Shown piece by piece: positions 1-8,091 of a DNA stretch of 64,000 nucleotides. The stretch lies in contig DATJSJ010000144.1 of NCBI GenBank assembly GCA_035504175.1, forward strand, positions 19,152 to 83,151. Reading direction: 5' to 3'. A program made the position numbers and the translations under genes. Every line of letters starts with the position of its first letter. Position 1 is the first letter of the stretch. The stretch is from DATJSJ01 sp035504175 (GTDB lineage Bacteria > Pseudomonadota > Alphaproteobacteria > Acetobacterales > Acetobacteraceae). Below the pieces are notes generated by a model that was not told the origin of the DNA, searched no databases, and saw only the letters and a program-made list of their open reading frames with translations.

Positions 1-1419
1 TACAAGCGCCGCGCTCCCGGCATGACGCTGATGCGCATGCCGCTGTTCACCTGGACGGCGCTGTGCACCAGCGTCCTCATGATCTTTGCCATGCCGCCAT
101 TGACCGTCGCGACGGTGCTGCTGGCACTCGATCGCTATCTCGGCTTCCATTTTTTCACCAACGCCCTCGGCGGCAATATGATGAACTATGCCAACCTGTT
201 CTGGCTGTTCGGCCACCCGGAGGTGTACATCCTTATCCTGCCAGCGTTTGGCGTCTATTCGGAAGTGATCCCGGCCTTCTCCGGCAAGGTCCTTTACGGC
301 TACACGTCGCTCGTGCTGGCGACGATGGCGATCGCTCTCCTGTCGTTTGCCGTATGGCTGCACCACTTCTTCACCATGGGTCAGACGGCGGGCGTCAACG
401 CAACCTTCGGCATCGCCACCATGCTGATCGGCATTCCGACCGGCGTGAAGATCTACGACTGGATGATGACGATGTTCCGTGGGCGGATACGCTTCACCGT
501 GCCGATGGTGTACAGCCTGGGGTTCATGATGCTGTTCGTGGTCGGCGGCCTGTCCGGCATCATCCTGGCCAATCCGTCGATTGACTACCAGGTGCACAAC
601 ACGCTGTTTTTGGTGGCCCACTTTCACAACATGCTGATCCCCGGCCTGCTGTTCGGCATGCTGGCAGGCTATCATTACTGGTTCCCGAAGGCTTTCGGAT
701 TTCGGCTGAATGAGCGTTGGGGCCTGGCCTCGGCCTTGTGCTGGATCTTTGGCTTCATGTTCGCCTTCTTTCCCCTCTACGCCCTCGGCCTGCTGGGCTT
801 CCCGCGCCGCACCGTCGCGTTCTACAACCCGATCTACGTGCCGTACCTGGCAGTCGCGGAATTCGGTGCGCTGATCATCCTGGCGGCGCTCGGATGCCTG
901 GTGGTCCAACTCGTGGTCTCGGTGCGGCAGCGTGAGCAGAACCGGGTGCCCGGCGGCGATCCCTGGAATGCCAGCGCGCTGGAATGGTCGATCGCAGCGC
1001 CGCCGCCGGACTACAACTTCGCGGTCCTGCCGGAGGTGACTGCCAGGGACGCGTTCATGGTCGCCAAGGAACATGGCACGGCCTATCTCCCGCCGGAACG
1101 CTTCACCGACATCGAACTGCCGCGGAACAGCCCGTTGGGCATGATCCTGTGCGTCACCGCCGCGTTCGCGACGTTCGGCCTCGTCTGGCACATCTGGTGG
1201 ATGGTCGGGCTCGCCATGCTGGCCACCATCGCCGCCGTCATCTGGCATGGCTTCGTCCGCGACTATGAGCGCGTCATCCCCGCCGACAAGGTCCGGGCGG
1301 ATCACTTGCGGTGGCTGCAAACCGTGGGCGCGATCCACCCGATATCCCGCGGCGAAGAACTTGCACAAGAGAATGCCGGTCTCGCCGACCTGCACGAGAC
1401 TGCGGAAGCCGCAGAATGA
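1..1419 (+). CDS. cyoB: Cytochrome bo ubiquinol oxidase subunit I, 5'-truncated by window edge
   Basis: This is the heme-copper subunit of an inner-membrane quinol oxidase, which reduces O2 to water and pumps protons. The frame is open from base 1, so the N-terminus and first heme ligand lie outside the window; about 472 residues remain. Visible motifs are HPEVYI (CuB His with the cross-linked Tyr), WLHHFFTMG (two more CuB His) and VAHFHN (heme ligands), set among long hydrophobic helices. The GRIRF segment after the HH helix and the long polar C-terminal tail fit CyoB better than the cytochrome c oxidase subunit CtaD. The stop overlaps the cyoC start as ATGA. cyoA is presumably just upstream, outside the window. 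Confidence 0.93.
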   Translation, partial: YKRRAPGMTLMRMPLFTWTALCTSVLMIFAMPPLTVATVLLALDRYLGFHFFTNALGGNMMNYANLFWLFGHPEVYILILPAFGVYSEVIPAFSGKVLYGYTSLVLATMAIALLSFAVWLHHFFTMGQTAGVNATFGIATMLIGIPTGVKIYDWMMTMFRGRIRFTVPMVYSLGFMMLFVVGGLSGIILANPSIDYQVHNTLFLVAHFHNMLIPGLLFGMLAGYHYWFPKAFGFRLNERWGLASALCWIFGFMFAFFPLYALGLLGFPRRTVAFYNPIYVPYLAVAEFGALIILAALGCLVVQLVVSVRQREQNRVPGGDPWNASALEWSIAAPPPDYNFAVLPEVTARDAFMVAKEHGTAYLPPERFTDIELPRNSPLGMILCVTAAFATFGLVWHIWWMVGLAMLATIAAVIWHGFVRDYERVIPADKVRADHLRWLQTVGAIHPISRGEELAQENAGLADLHETAEAAE

Positions 1420-2036
1420 ACGGCGACACGCTCGACAACCCGGGCTTCAGGCTCAGCGCCATTCACCACCACGTGGACCGGGAGGACGAAGTCAGGTTCG
1501 GCTTCTGGGTGTTCCTGATGAGCGATGCGATCATATTCGGCCTGATCTTTGCGACCTACGCGACCATGATCGGTGCGACAGCGGGCGGCCCGGGTCCGAA
1601 GAAGCTGTTTGACATCGGCAGCGTCGCGATTGAAACCGGCGCACTGCTCCTCAGCAGCTTCACCTTTGGCATGGCGTCGCTTGCGCTGCTATACCGCTCG
1701 GGCCGCGGCGTGGTCATCGCCTGGCTGGTGGTGACGCTGCTGCTTGGTCTGGTGTTTCTCGGCTTCGAGGTGCACGACTTCCTGACGATGTTCGCCCTGG
1801 GCGGCAGTCCCGACCGGAGCGGCTTCACCTCCGCCTTCTTCGCCCTCGTGCCGCTGCACGGGTTGCACGTGACCACGGGATGCATCTGGATGGTGGTGCT
1901 AATCGGGCAAATGCTGCGCTACGGCACCGACGAGGATGTCAGACTTGGGGTGCAGCGGCTCGCCCTCTTCTGGCACTTCCTCGATATCGTCTGGATCGCA
2001 ATCTTCTCGCTGGTCTATCTCGGGGGTCTCGCATGA
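1416..2036 (+). CDS. cyoC: Cytochrome bo ubiquinol oxidase subunit III
   Basis: A 206-residue membrane protein with five predicted hydrophobic helices, the usual size for CyoC. It is a structural subunit that packs against subunit I. The FWVFLMSDAIIFG helix near residue 30 and the C-terminal LALFWHFLDIVWI segment are hallmarks of the COX3/CyoC family. The ATG was chosen because it overlaps the cyoB stop (ATGA) and begins just before the conserved N-terminal region; an upstream in-frame extension reads as arginine-rich shadow sequence. Its own stop overlaps cyoD, so the three genes look translationally coupled. Confidence 0.93.
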   Translation: MNGDTLDNPGFRLSAIHHHVDREDEVRFGFWVFLMSDAIIFGLIFATYATMIGATAGGPGPKKLFDIGSVAIETGALLLSSFTFGMASLALLYRSGRGVVIAWLVVTLLLGLVFLGFEVHDFLTMFALGGSPDRSGFTSAFFALVPLHGLHVTTGCIWMVVLIGQMLRYGTDEDVRLGVQRLALFWHFLDIVWIAIFSLVYLGGLA

Positions 2037-2404
2037 AGGACGTCCACGGCCCCGCCGGTCAGCCGCAATGGCACCATCCCCGGTTCGGGCGCAGCGCTCC
2101 GGGCCGCAGTTTCCGCCGGGACCTGCGCACCTATCTCTGGGGCCTGTGCCTCGCCCTGAGCCTGACCGTGGTGCCCTTCGCCCTGGTGTACTGGCATCTT
2201 ATGACGACCGGCTCGCTCTGGATCGCCATCGGCCTGTTCGCACTGGTGCAGGCGGTGGTTCACTTCCGCTGTTTCCTGCACGTCCATCCGCCGCACGAAA
2301 ACGTCGATGAGATGCTGCTTGTGCTGTTCACGGCGGTCATTTTGGTCATGATGGCGGGCGGGACCGTGTGGATCTTGGGCAACCTGCATTCGCGGATGTA
2401 CTGA
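2033..2404 (+). CDS. cyoD: Cytochrome bo ubiquinol oxidase subunit IV
   Basis: A 123-residue protein with a polar N-terminus of about 35 residues followed by three hydrophobic segments, the CyoD/COX4-prokaryotic layout. The VVHFRCFLHV stretch in helix 2 is typical of the family, which assists CuB/subunit assembly in the bo oxidase. The ATG overlaps the cyoC stop (ATGA). It is the last cyo gene here, as no cyoE-like gene follows. A weak inverted repeat (GGCGA/TCGCC, 2405-2420) lies directly after the stop. Confidence 0.9.
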   Translation: MKDVHGPAGQPQWHHPRFGRSAPGRSFRRDLRTYLWGLCLALSLTVVPFALVYWHLMTTGSLWIAIGLFALVQAVVHFRCFLHVHPPHENVDEMLLVLFTAVILVMMAGGTVWILGNLHSRMY

Positions 2405-2784
2405 GGCGACCGCGATCGCCGCAGTGACGGTGCGCGAGCGCTGAGGCGGCGCGCGCGGCGACCGCGCTGGCGCTGGCCGAGCCTGCCCGGATTATTGCCG
2501 CAGCTGACCGAATCACCCTCTCTCGTCTCCACCGGAATCTTCTCCGACGTGACGGGCACCGTCCTCCCCGGAGCGCCCGCCATCCGAACGCGATTCCGTG
2601 GAATCGGAGTTTCGCCATGGTTCCGACCCTGCGCGGGCCTCGCTCGTCGATCGCTGCAATCCCGCCCGTCCGTCCGGCTGCAAGGGCACGCTCCGGCCGG
2701 TCCCGTCGGTGTCCCATGAAAACCTTCAAACCGCTGACGCCCTTGTTCAATCAGAACAACCAGCCCCTCACTAGGCTTGCGCCC
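2405..2784 (+). other. Intergenic region between cyoD and the cyclodeaminase-like gene
   Basis: 380 bases without a convincing gene. It contains a short hairpin immediately after cyoD and a 16-bp inverted repeat CGATTCCGTGGAATCG at 2591-2606. The repeat could be an operator for the downstream operon. An in-frame extension of the downstream gene (ATG at 2716) exists but adds residues not expected for the family. No clear promoter hexamers were seen. Confidence 0.4.
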
Positions 2785-3720
2785 ATGCAAGTCATCGACC
2801 GGTCGGGGGTGCGCGCGGGACTGCCCTGGGACCGCCTGGTGGCCCGGCTGCGCGAGGTATTCGCCGAGGGGTGCGTCCTGCCGCTGCGCACCGCCCACAG
2901 CATCGCGATTCCCGGCGACCCGGATGCCACACTGCTGCTGATGCCGGCGTGGCAGGGCGGGCGCGCCATCGTCGTCAAGATCCTCAACATCGTCCCCGGA
3001 AACAGCGCACGCGGCTTGCCGGCGGTCGATGCCTCCGTGCTCGTCTTCGATGGCCAGACGGGCGTGCTGCGCGCGGTTCTGGACGGTGGCGAGGTCACCG
3101 CGCGCCGTACCGCCGCGACCTCCGCCATGGTCGCGGACACGCTTGCGCGGCGCGACGCGGAGGAGCTGCTGATCGTTGGCGCCGGGCGCATCGCCGCCAA
3201 TCTCGCCGCCGCCCACGCCAGCGTGCGGCGGTACCGCCGGGTGCGCATCTGGGCGCGGCGCGAATCCGCGGCCGCGACGCTTGCGCGCCAGTTGTCCGAG
3301 CTTGCTCCCGTCGTGAAGTCGGCGCCAAAACTGGAACAGGCAGTGCGCGAAGCCGACGTGATCGCCTGTGCCACCCTGGCGCGGGAACCACTCGTCCACG
3401 GCGAGTGGCTGCGGCCGGGCGCCCATCTCGACCTCGTCGGCGGCTACACTCCGCAGATGCGCGAGGCGGACGACGTCGCGATCGCACGCGCCGGCGTGAT
3501 CTATGTCGACACGTTCGACGGCGCCCTGGCCGAGGCCGGCGACATCGTGCAACCGCTTGCCTCCGGGGCGATCACGCGCGCGCGGATCGCCGGCGAACTG
3601 CGGGACCTCTGCCGCGGCACCGGGCCGGGTCGCGACGACGATGCCGTCATCACCGCGTTCAAGTCGGTCGGCACGGCGCTCGAAGACTACGCAGCCGCGA
3701 CTCTCGTCGTGGAGCAGTGA
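2785..3720 (+). CDS. Ornithine cyclodeaminase / mu-crystallin family NAD(P)-dependent enzyme
   Basis: A 311-residue protein of the OCD/mu-crystallin family, whose members include ornithine cyclodeaminase, ketimine reductases and alanine dehydrogenase; the substrate here is unknown. The N-terminal region carries the family's substrate-side segment (VVKILNIVPGN near residue 70, then ARRTAATSA). A Rossmann segment LLIVGAGRIAANLA follows near residue 130, and DLVGGYTPQMRE near 215. ATG 2785 gives MQVIDRSGVRAGLPW, matching the usual family start; the alternative ATG at 2716 would add 23 atypical residues. It is first of four closely spaced genes (17-bp gap to the next). Confidence 0.85.
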   Translation: MQVIDRSGVRAGLPWDRLVARLREVFAEGCVLPLRTAHSIAIPGDPDATLLLMPAWQGGRAIVVKILNIVPGNSARGLPAVDASVLVFDGQTGVLRAVLDGGEVTARRTAATSAMVADTLARRDAEELLIVGAGRIAANLAAAHASVRRYRRVRIWARRESAAATLARQLSELAPVVKSAPKLEQAVREADVIACATLAREPLVHGEWLRPGAHLDLVGGYTPQMREADDVAIARAGVIYVDTFDGALAEAGDIVQPLASGAITRARIAGELRDLCRGTGPGRDDDAVITAFKSVGTALEDYAAATLVVEQ

Positions 3721-3737
3721 GAGGCCAGCGCAAGGCA

Positions 3738-4157
3738 ATGACGATGCATATGGCGGCGAACGGTCGGCACGTGGTGCGAATCGAAAGCCAGGAGAGCACC
3801 GAGATCCCGGGTACGGACGGCGTCGTGTTCGGGCAGACGCGCTACTACGGGCTGTATTTTCATGAAGGCGAGGTGGCCACCTGCTGGGCAATCGAATCGT
3901 TCGAGCGCGACCGCACGCGCGGCTCCCAGAAGGGCTACACGATCAACCTCTATCAGGACGGCTCGACGACGGTCATGGCGTTTCAGGGGGAGAAGGCGAT
4001 GCTCGATGCACGGGCGCGAAATCGCTTCGATGGAACGTGGAGCTTCGTGTCCGGCACCGGGCGCTTCGCCGGCATCCAGGGCGGCGGCGCGTACGAGGGC
4101 GAGTCGTTCGAGGGCATCGCCTACTCCAACGTCTCCGGCAACGTCGCAGGCGGATAG
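3738..4157 (+). CDS. Small barrel-like protein of unknown function
   Basis: A 139-residue soluble protein without signal peptide or membrane segment. The glycine-rich C-terminal half (GTWSFVSGTGRFAGIQGGGAYEG) resembles allene-oxide-cyclase-like/dirigent-like beta barrels, in which a total-then-corrected G-x-W-x-GTG pattern recurs. That is a fold impression only, and no catalytic residues were recognised. It lies 17 bp after the cyclodeaminase-like gene and 8 bp before the M24 peptidase, so it is almost certainly co-transcribed with both. A role in binding or processing the shared substrate is inference. Confidence 0.65.
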   Translation: MTMHMAANGRHVVRIESQESTEIPGTDGVVFGQTRYYGLYFHEGEVATCWAIESFERDRTRGSQKGYTINLYQDGSTTVMAFQGEKAMLDARARNRFDGTWSFVSGTGRFAGIQGGGAYEGESFEGIAYSNVSGNVAGG

Positions 4158-4165
4158 GGCCCGTC

Positions 4166-5353
4166 GTGATCAGCCGCGGCGAGTACGCTGACCGGCAGCA
4201 GCGATTCGCCGCCGCGCTGCGCGGCGCCGGGCTGGATGGTGCGCTGGTGGTCTCGCGCGGCGGCGCGACCGCCGATCGCTACGGCGACGTCCTGTATCTG
4301 AGCGGACACTATCAGCACTACTCCTATCTTCCCGACGCGCCCGGCCTGTTCTCCGCCCGGGCCCACACCGCCGTCGCAATCTCAGCGCGCGGCGACGCGG
4401 TGCTGTGCGTCTCGGTGCCGGAGTTCGACCGGACGCGGCTCGCGGTTGACGATATTCGCCACGGCCCGCGCTTCGTCGAAACCGTGGCGCAGGCGCTGGC
4501 CGATCTGGGCCTCGCCGGGCGCACGCTGGCGCTGGTCGGCGCTGATGTGTTGCCGGCGAACCAGTGGCAGGCCCTGCGCCTGATCGCACCGGAGATCACC
4601 TGGCGCGAGGAAGATGAACTGCTGGCGAAGCTGCGGCGGGTCAAGAGCGCGACGGAGCAGGCGCTGGTCCGCGAAGCGGCGCGCATCCATCGGCAAGCCA
4701 CCACGCGGCTGATCGAGCGTCTCCGGCCGGGCGTCACCGAAGCCGAGGCGATGGCGGCGTTCGTGGCCGAGGCCACTTCGGCCGGCGCCGGCATTTATTT
4801 CACCACCATGTCCTCGGGCGAAGCGACCGCGATGTGGGCGTCCACGCCGCAGCCGGGATTCAGCCGCCGCGCGCTCGCGACAGGAGACCTGGTGCGGTTC
4901 GACACCGGGATCGTGGTCGCCGGCTACCTTTCCGATTTCGGCCGCGCGGTCACGATCGGGCCGCCGGGCGAGGGACAGCGGCACCTGTTGCAGACGCTGC
5001 ACGGCGGCCTCGATGCGGCGATCGCCGCCGTTCGACCTGGCGCAAGCGTGCGCGCGGTGGTGGCCGCCGGCGAGGCGGCGCTTGCCGACGCAGGCGTCCG
5101 GCCGGCCGGGCAGGCCGGGGACGGGATCGCGTCCAGCTTCCCGGTGCATTGGGGCCACGGGCTCGGCCTCGGGTGGGAACGGCCGTGGATGACCGAGGCC
5201 GAGGAGCTGACGATCGTGCCGGGGATGGTGCTGGCCATCGAGCGGGCGCTGACCCTGCCGGGCGTGGGCACGGCGGCGGCCGAGCAGAACCTGCTGGTCG
5301 GGACCGATGGCGTCGCGCTGCTGACCGCGGGACCGGACGGGCGATGGAGCTGA
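4166..5353 (+). CDS. M24-family metallopeptidase (Xaa-Pro dipeptidase/creatinase-like)
   Basis: A 395-residue pita-bread enzyme. The N-terminal creatinase-like domain (about residues 10-150) precedes a C-terminal M24 domain. The five expected dinuclear-metal ligands are present: D246 in FDTG, D257 in SDFGR, H331 in HGLG, then E in AIERAL and E in AEQNLLV. Family members hydrolyse Xaa-Pro bonds or related C-N bonds (creatinase, ectoine hydrolase-like DoeA). The substrate may therefore be a modified amino acid, in line with the neighbouring cyclodeaminase-like gene. The GTG start at 4166 was chosen because upstream sequence in frame is arginine-rich and overlaps the previous gene. The stop overlaps the SDR start. 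Confidence 0.85.
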   Translation: MISRGEYADRQQRFAAALRGAGLDGALVVSRGGATADRYGDVLYLSGHYQHYSYLPDAPGLFSARAHTAVAISARGDAVLCVSVPEFDRTRLAVDDIRHGPRFVETVAQALADLGLAGRTLALVGADVLPANQWQALRLIAPEITWREEDELLAKLRRVKSATEQALVREAARIHRQATTRLIERLRPGVTEAEAMAAFVAEATSAGAGIYFTTMSSGEATAMWASTPQPGFSRRALATGDLVRFDTGIVVAGYLSDFGRAVTIGPPGEGQRHLLQTLHGGLDAAIAAVRPGASVRAVVAAGEAALADAGVRPAGQAGDGIASSFPVHWGHGLGLGWERPWMTEAEELTIVPGMVLAIERALTLPGVGTAAAEQNLLVGTDGVALLTAGPDGRWS

Positions 5354-6114
5354 GCGGGCCGCACATCGCGCTCGCCGGCCATCGGGTGCTCGTGACCGGC
5401 GCCGCGCGCGGCCTTGGTCGCGGGATGGCGGAGGCGTTCGCCGCTTGGGGGGCCAGCGTCGCGGTCGCCGATCTCGACGCGGCGGGTGCTGCGGAAACGC
5501 TGGCGCGCATCCGCCAGCCGCAAGCGGCGTTCTGGGCGGGCCGGCTGGACGTGACCGATGCCGAGGACGTGGCGCGGGTCGTCGAGGCCAGCTGGTCGGC
5601 GCTGGGCGCGATCGATCTGCTGGTGAACAATGCCGGCATCCTCAGCGTCGCCAACGTGGCCGATCTCGAGCCCGCCGAGTGGCGGCGCGTGATGGAGGTG
5701 AATGCGACCGGCACGTTCCTCGTCGCGCGCGCCGTCGTGCGCGCGATGCTGCGGGCGCGCCACCCCGGCTCGATCGTCTCCATCGCCTCGATTGCCGCCC
5801 GGCGCGGCGATCCCGGCCTCGCCCATTACAGCGCCTCGAAATTCGCGGTGATCGGCTTCACGCAGGCGCTCGCGCGCGAAGTGGCGGCGCACGGCATTAC
5901 GGTCAACGCGGTCTGCCCCGGCGTCGTGCGCACGGCGATGATCGACGCGCTGGCGCGCGATGTGAATGTCGGCGTCGAGGAATGGATCGGCAAGCAGGCA
6001 ATCTCGCGCGCGCAGACTGCGGAGGACGTCGCCTTCGCCGTCGCCTTCCTGCATCGCTCCCGGGCCGTGACGGGCCAGGCCGTGAACGTGGACGGCGGCT
6101 CGATCTTCTCCTGA
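5344..6114 (+). CDS. Short-chain dehydrogenase/reductase (SDR)
   Basis: A 256-residue classical SDR. It shows the cofactor motif TGAARGLG near residue 18, a downstream Asp (ADLD) after beta2 that suggests NAD preference, NNAG near residue 96, a catalytic Ser in SIVSIAS, and YSASK. The C-terminus ends in the common VDGG motif. It overlaps the M24 gene by 10 bp and is the last gene of the four-gene operon. Its stop lies 10 bp from the convergent ABC ATPase gene, leaving no room for a separate terminator. The substrate is unknown. Confidence 0.9.
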   Translation: MELSGPHIALAGHRVLVTGAARGLGRGMAEAFAAWGASVAVADLDAAGAAETLARIRQPQAAFWAGRLDVTDAEDVARVVEASWSALGAIDLLVNNAGILSVANVADLEPAEWRRVMEVNATGTFLVARAVVRAMLRARHPGSIVSIASIAARRGDPGLAHYSASKFAVIGFTQALAREVAAHGITVNAVCPGVVRTAMIDALARDVNVGVEEWIGKQAISRAQTAEDVAFAVAFLHRSRAVTGQAVNVDGGSIFS

Positions 6115-6124
6115 CCGCGCGTGC

Positions 6125-7282
6125 CTACAGGCCGATCGCGCTCTCCTCGGCGCAGACGAAGGTACCGGCGCCGGGATCGAGGCCGATCCCGATCCGGTGG
6201 CCACGCATGTCCGCGCCGGCAGCGGGCGCGTGCACCTTGAGGCGCGCCCCGCCATCCAGCGCGACGAGCAGGATGGTCGCGGCCCCCATGAAGATCTCGC
6301 CGGCGACCGTCCCTTGAAACAGCCCGGTGCCGGGCGACGCCACGTGCAGTTGCTGCGGCCGCAGCGCGACGAGGCCCGGCGACTCCGGCGCCAGGCCCGG
6401 CGTCCCGTGATGGCGAAAGGTCGCGACCGCGCCGCCGGGAAACGCAACCTCGACCTGCTCTCCCAGAACGGTGCGCACGCGGCAGGGCAGCAGCGTCGCC
6501 TCGCCCACGAACTCGGCGGTGAACCGGGTGCGCGGAAAGTCGTACACCTCCCGGGGCGTGCCGACCTGAACGACATGCCCGGCCCGCATGAGCACGATCC
6601 GGTCGCTCATCGCCATGGCTTCTTCCTGGTCGTGCGTGACGTGGATGAAGGTCGTGCCGAGACTCTCCTGGATGGCGCGGAGCTCCAGCTGCATTCGCTT
6701 GCGCAGCTGCAGATCGAGTGCCGCGAGCGGCTCGTCGAGCAGCAGCACGCGCGGGCGCTTGACGATGGCGCGCACCAGCGCGACGCGCTGGCTCATTCCG
6801 CCCGAGAGCTGATCGACCGGCCGGTGCGCATGCTGCTCCAGCCCGACCATGGCGAGCGCGGCACGCACGCGCTCGGCCACCTCGCGCTCCGGCACCCGGC
6901 TCGCACGCAGGCCGTAGGCGACGTTGCCGAACACGTCGAGGTGCGGGAACAGCGCGTAGTTCTGGAACACCATGTTGAACGGGCGGCGTTCCGGCGGCTC
7001 GGCGGTGATGTCGCGTCCGTCGATCAGGATCCGCCCGCATGTGGGCCGTTCCAGCCCCGCCAGCATGCGCAGCAGCGTGGTCTTGCCGCAGCCGGAGGGG
7101 CCGAGCAGCGTCACGAATTCGCGCTCGTGGATCGCGAGATCGACCGGCTGCACCGCCGCGTGTCCGGCGAAGCTTTTGCCGAGGCCCTCGAGGCGCAGCA
7201 ATGCGGCGCCGGACGTACCCGGCGAGACGGCGACGGACGTCGCCGAGCTGGCGAGACTCGCCCGGGCGACGGGTGCCGTCAT
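6125..7282 (-). CDS. ABC importer ATPase, PotA-like (spermidine/putrescine/Fe family)
   Basis: A 385-residue CUT1/PotA-type ATPase. Walker A is GPSGCGKT (61-68), the signature LSGGMSQR begins near 159, and Walker B is LLLDEP near 180, followed by HVTHDQEEAM. The C-terminal regulatory TOBE domain (about 240-385) contains LRPQ. The ATG at 7282 overlaps the stop of the nucleoside phosphorylase-like gene (ATGA). It is the last gene of the minus-strand operon (binding protein, fused permease, phosphorylase-like, ATPase). Confidence 0.92.
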   Translation of the reverse strand: MTAPVARASLASSATSVAVSPGTSGAALLRLEGLGKSFAGHAAVQPVDLAIHEREFVTLLGPSGCGKTTLLRMLAGLERPTCGRILIDGRDITAEPPERRPFNMVFQNYALFPHLDVFGNVAYGLRASRVPEREVAERVRAALAMVGLEQHAHRPVDQLSGGMSQRVALVRAIVKRPRVLLLDEPLAALDLQLRKRMQLELRAIQESLGTTFIHVTHDQEEAMAMSDRIVLMRAGHVVQVGTPREVYDFPRTRFTAEFVGEATLLPCRVRTVLGEQVEVAFPGGAVATFRHHGTPGLAPESPGLVALRPQQLHVASPGTGLFQGTVAGEIFMGAATILLVALDGGARLKVHAPAAGADMRGHRIGIGLDPGAGTFVCAEESAIGL

Positions 7283-8091
7283 CCCGCCGTGCGATGGAAC
7301 TGGACGAGTGCGGCGAGCGCGAGATCGAGCTGCACCGCCGCGTCTTCGGCCTGATACAGCTTGGCATGACCGGACGGCACGCGGAAACGCTCGTCGGCCA
7401 GGGTGTCGCCGACATCGAGCAGAGCCGCCACATCGACCCCGCGCGCCGTACCGACCGCGAAGGCCGGCGCGGCCTCGTTGTTGACCACCAGGCAGCCCTC
7501 GGCGCGAAAGGCGCGCAGGCGAGGGATCGCCTGGCGGAAATGCGCCGTGATCGTCCAGTTCGGCCCGGACTTCACCGGCCGCCGTGCGCCCGCTGCGACC
7601 GCCAGCAGCGCCGCAGTCAGCCGCTGCGACGGGAAGGCGTAGCGCGCGGGAGGCAGGTAGTGGCACGATACGCCCTCGTCGCGCAGTGCCCGCGTCGGCA
7701 CGAACAGGTCATCCACCTGCACGTCCTGGGAAATCGTGCCGGAGCCGCCGAGGAAGATGACGTGGCGCGCGCCGAGCGCGATCATCTCGTCCAGGCCGCC
7801 GGCGGCATAGGACCCTTTCGCGGAGCGTGCGATCACCATCGGCAAGCCCGCGTGCTCGAAGATCGCGAACGGATGGTCGGCGAGCGTGAAATCGTCGAGC
7901 ACCGCACCGGTACGTGCGAGGATCAGGTCGATATGCGTCGGAATCACCGTCTGGATGCCGAGCGCAGGCAGCACCGGGCGCGGCCGGCCGGTGATCGCCT
8001 CGCAATAGGCGAACCAGTCCGCCGGATCGAAGGCCGACGGCGCGGAAGTCGTATCCCACAGCAGCGGGAATTCCGATGGGTCACGGCTCAT
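7279..8091 (-). CDS. Nucleoside phosphorylase-like protein (uridine/purine phosphorylase superfamily)
   Basis: A 270-residue protein of the PNP/UDP phosphorylase superfamily. ALGIQTVIPTHI, a glycine-rich ARHVIFLGGSGTIS segment (phosphate-binding region) and a late VVNNEAAPAFAVGTARGVD stretch correspond to the family's E-A-x-x-x-F-x-x-x-x-x-x-G ribose-site region. The usual MEA is replaced by NEA. The ATG at 8091 overlaps the fused permease stop (ATGA), so the gene sits inside a transport operon. A nucleoside, or a ribosyl compound such as a methylthioadenosine-like molecule, as the imported substrate is inference. Confidence 0.72.
   Translation of the reverse strand: MSRDPSEFPLLWDTTSAPSAFDPADWFAYCEAITGRPRPVLPALGIQTVIPTHIDLILARTGAVLDDFTLADHPFAIFEHAGLPMVIARSAKGSYAAGGLDEMIALGARHVIFLGGSGTISQDVQVDDLFVPTRALRDEGVSCHYLPPARYAFPSQRLTAALLAVAAGARRPVKSGPNWTITAHFRQAIPRLRAFRAEGCLVVNNEAAPAFAVGTARGVDVAALLDVGDTLADERFRVPSGHAKLYQAEDAAVQLDLALAALVQFHRTAG

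Noticed and set aside
2260..3891. 543-codon open frame on the minus strand
   Set aside because: Antisense to cyoD and the cyclodeaminase-like gene; no motifs.
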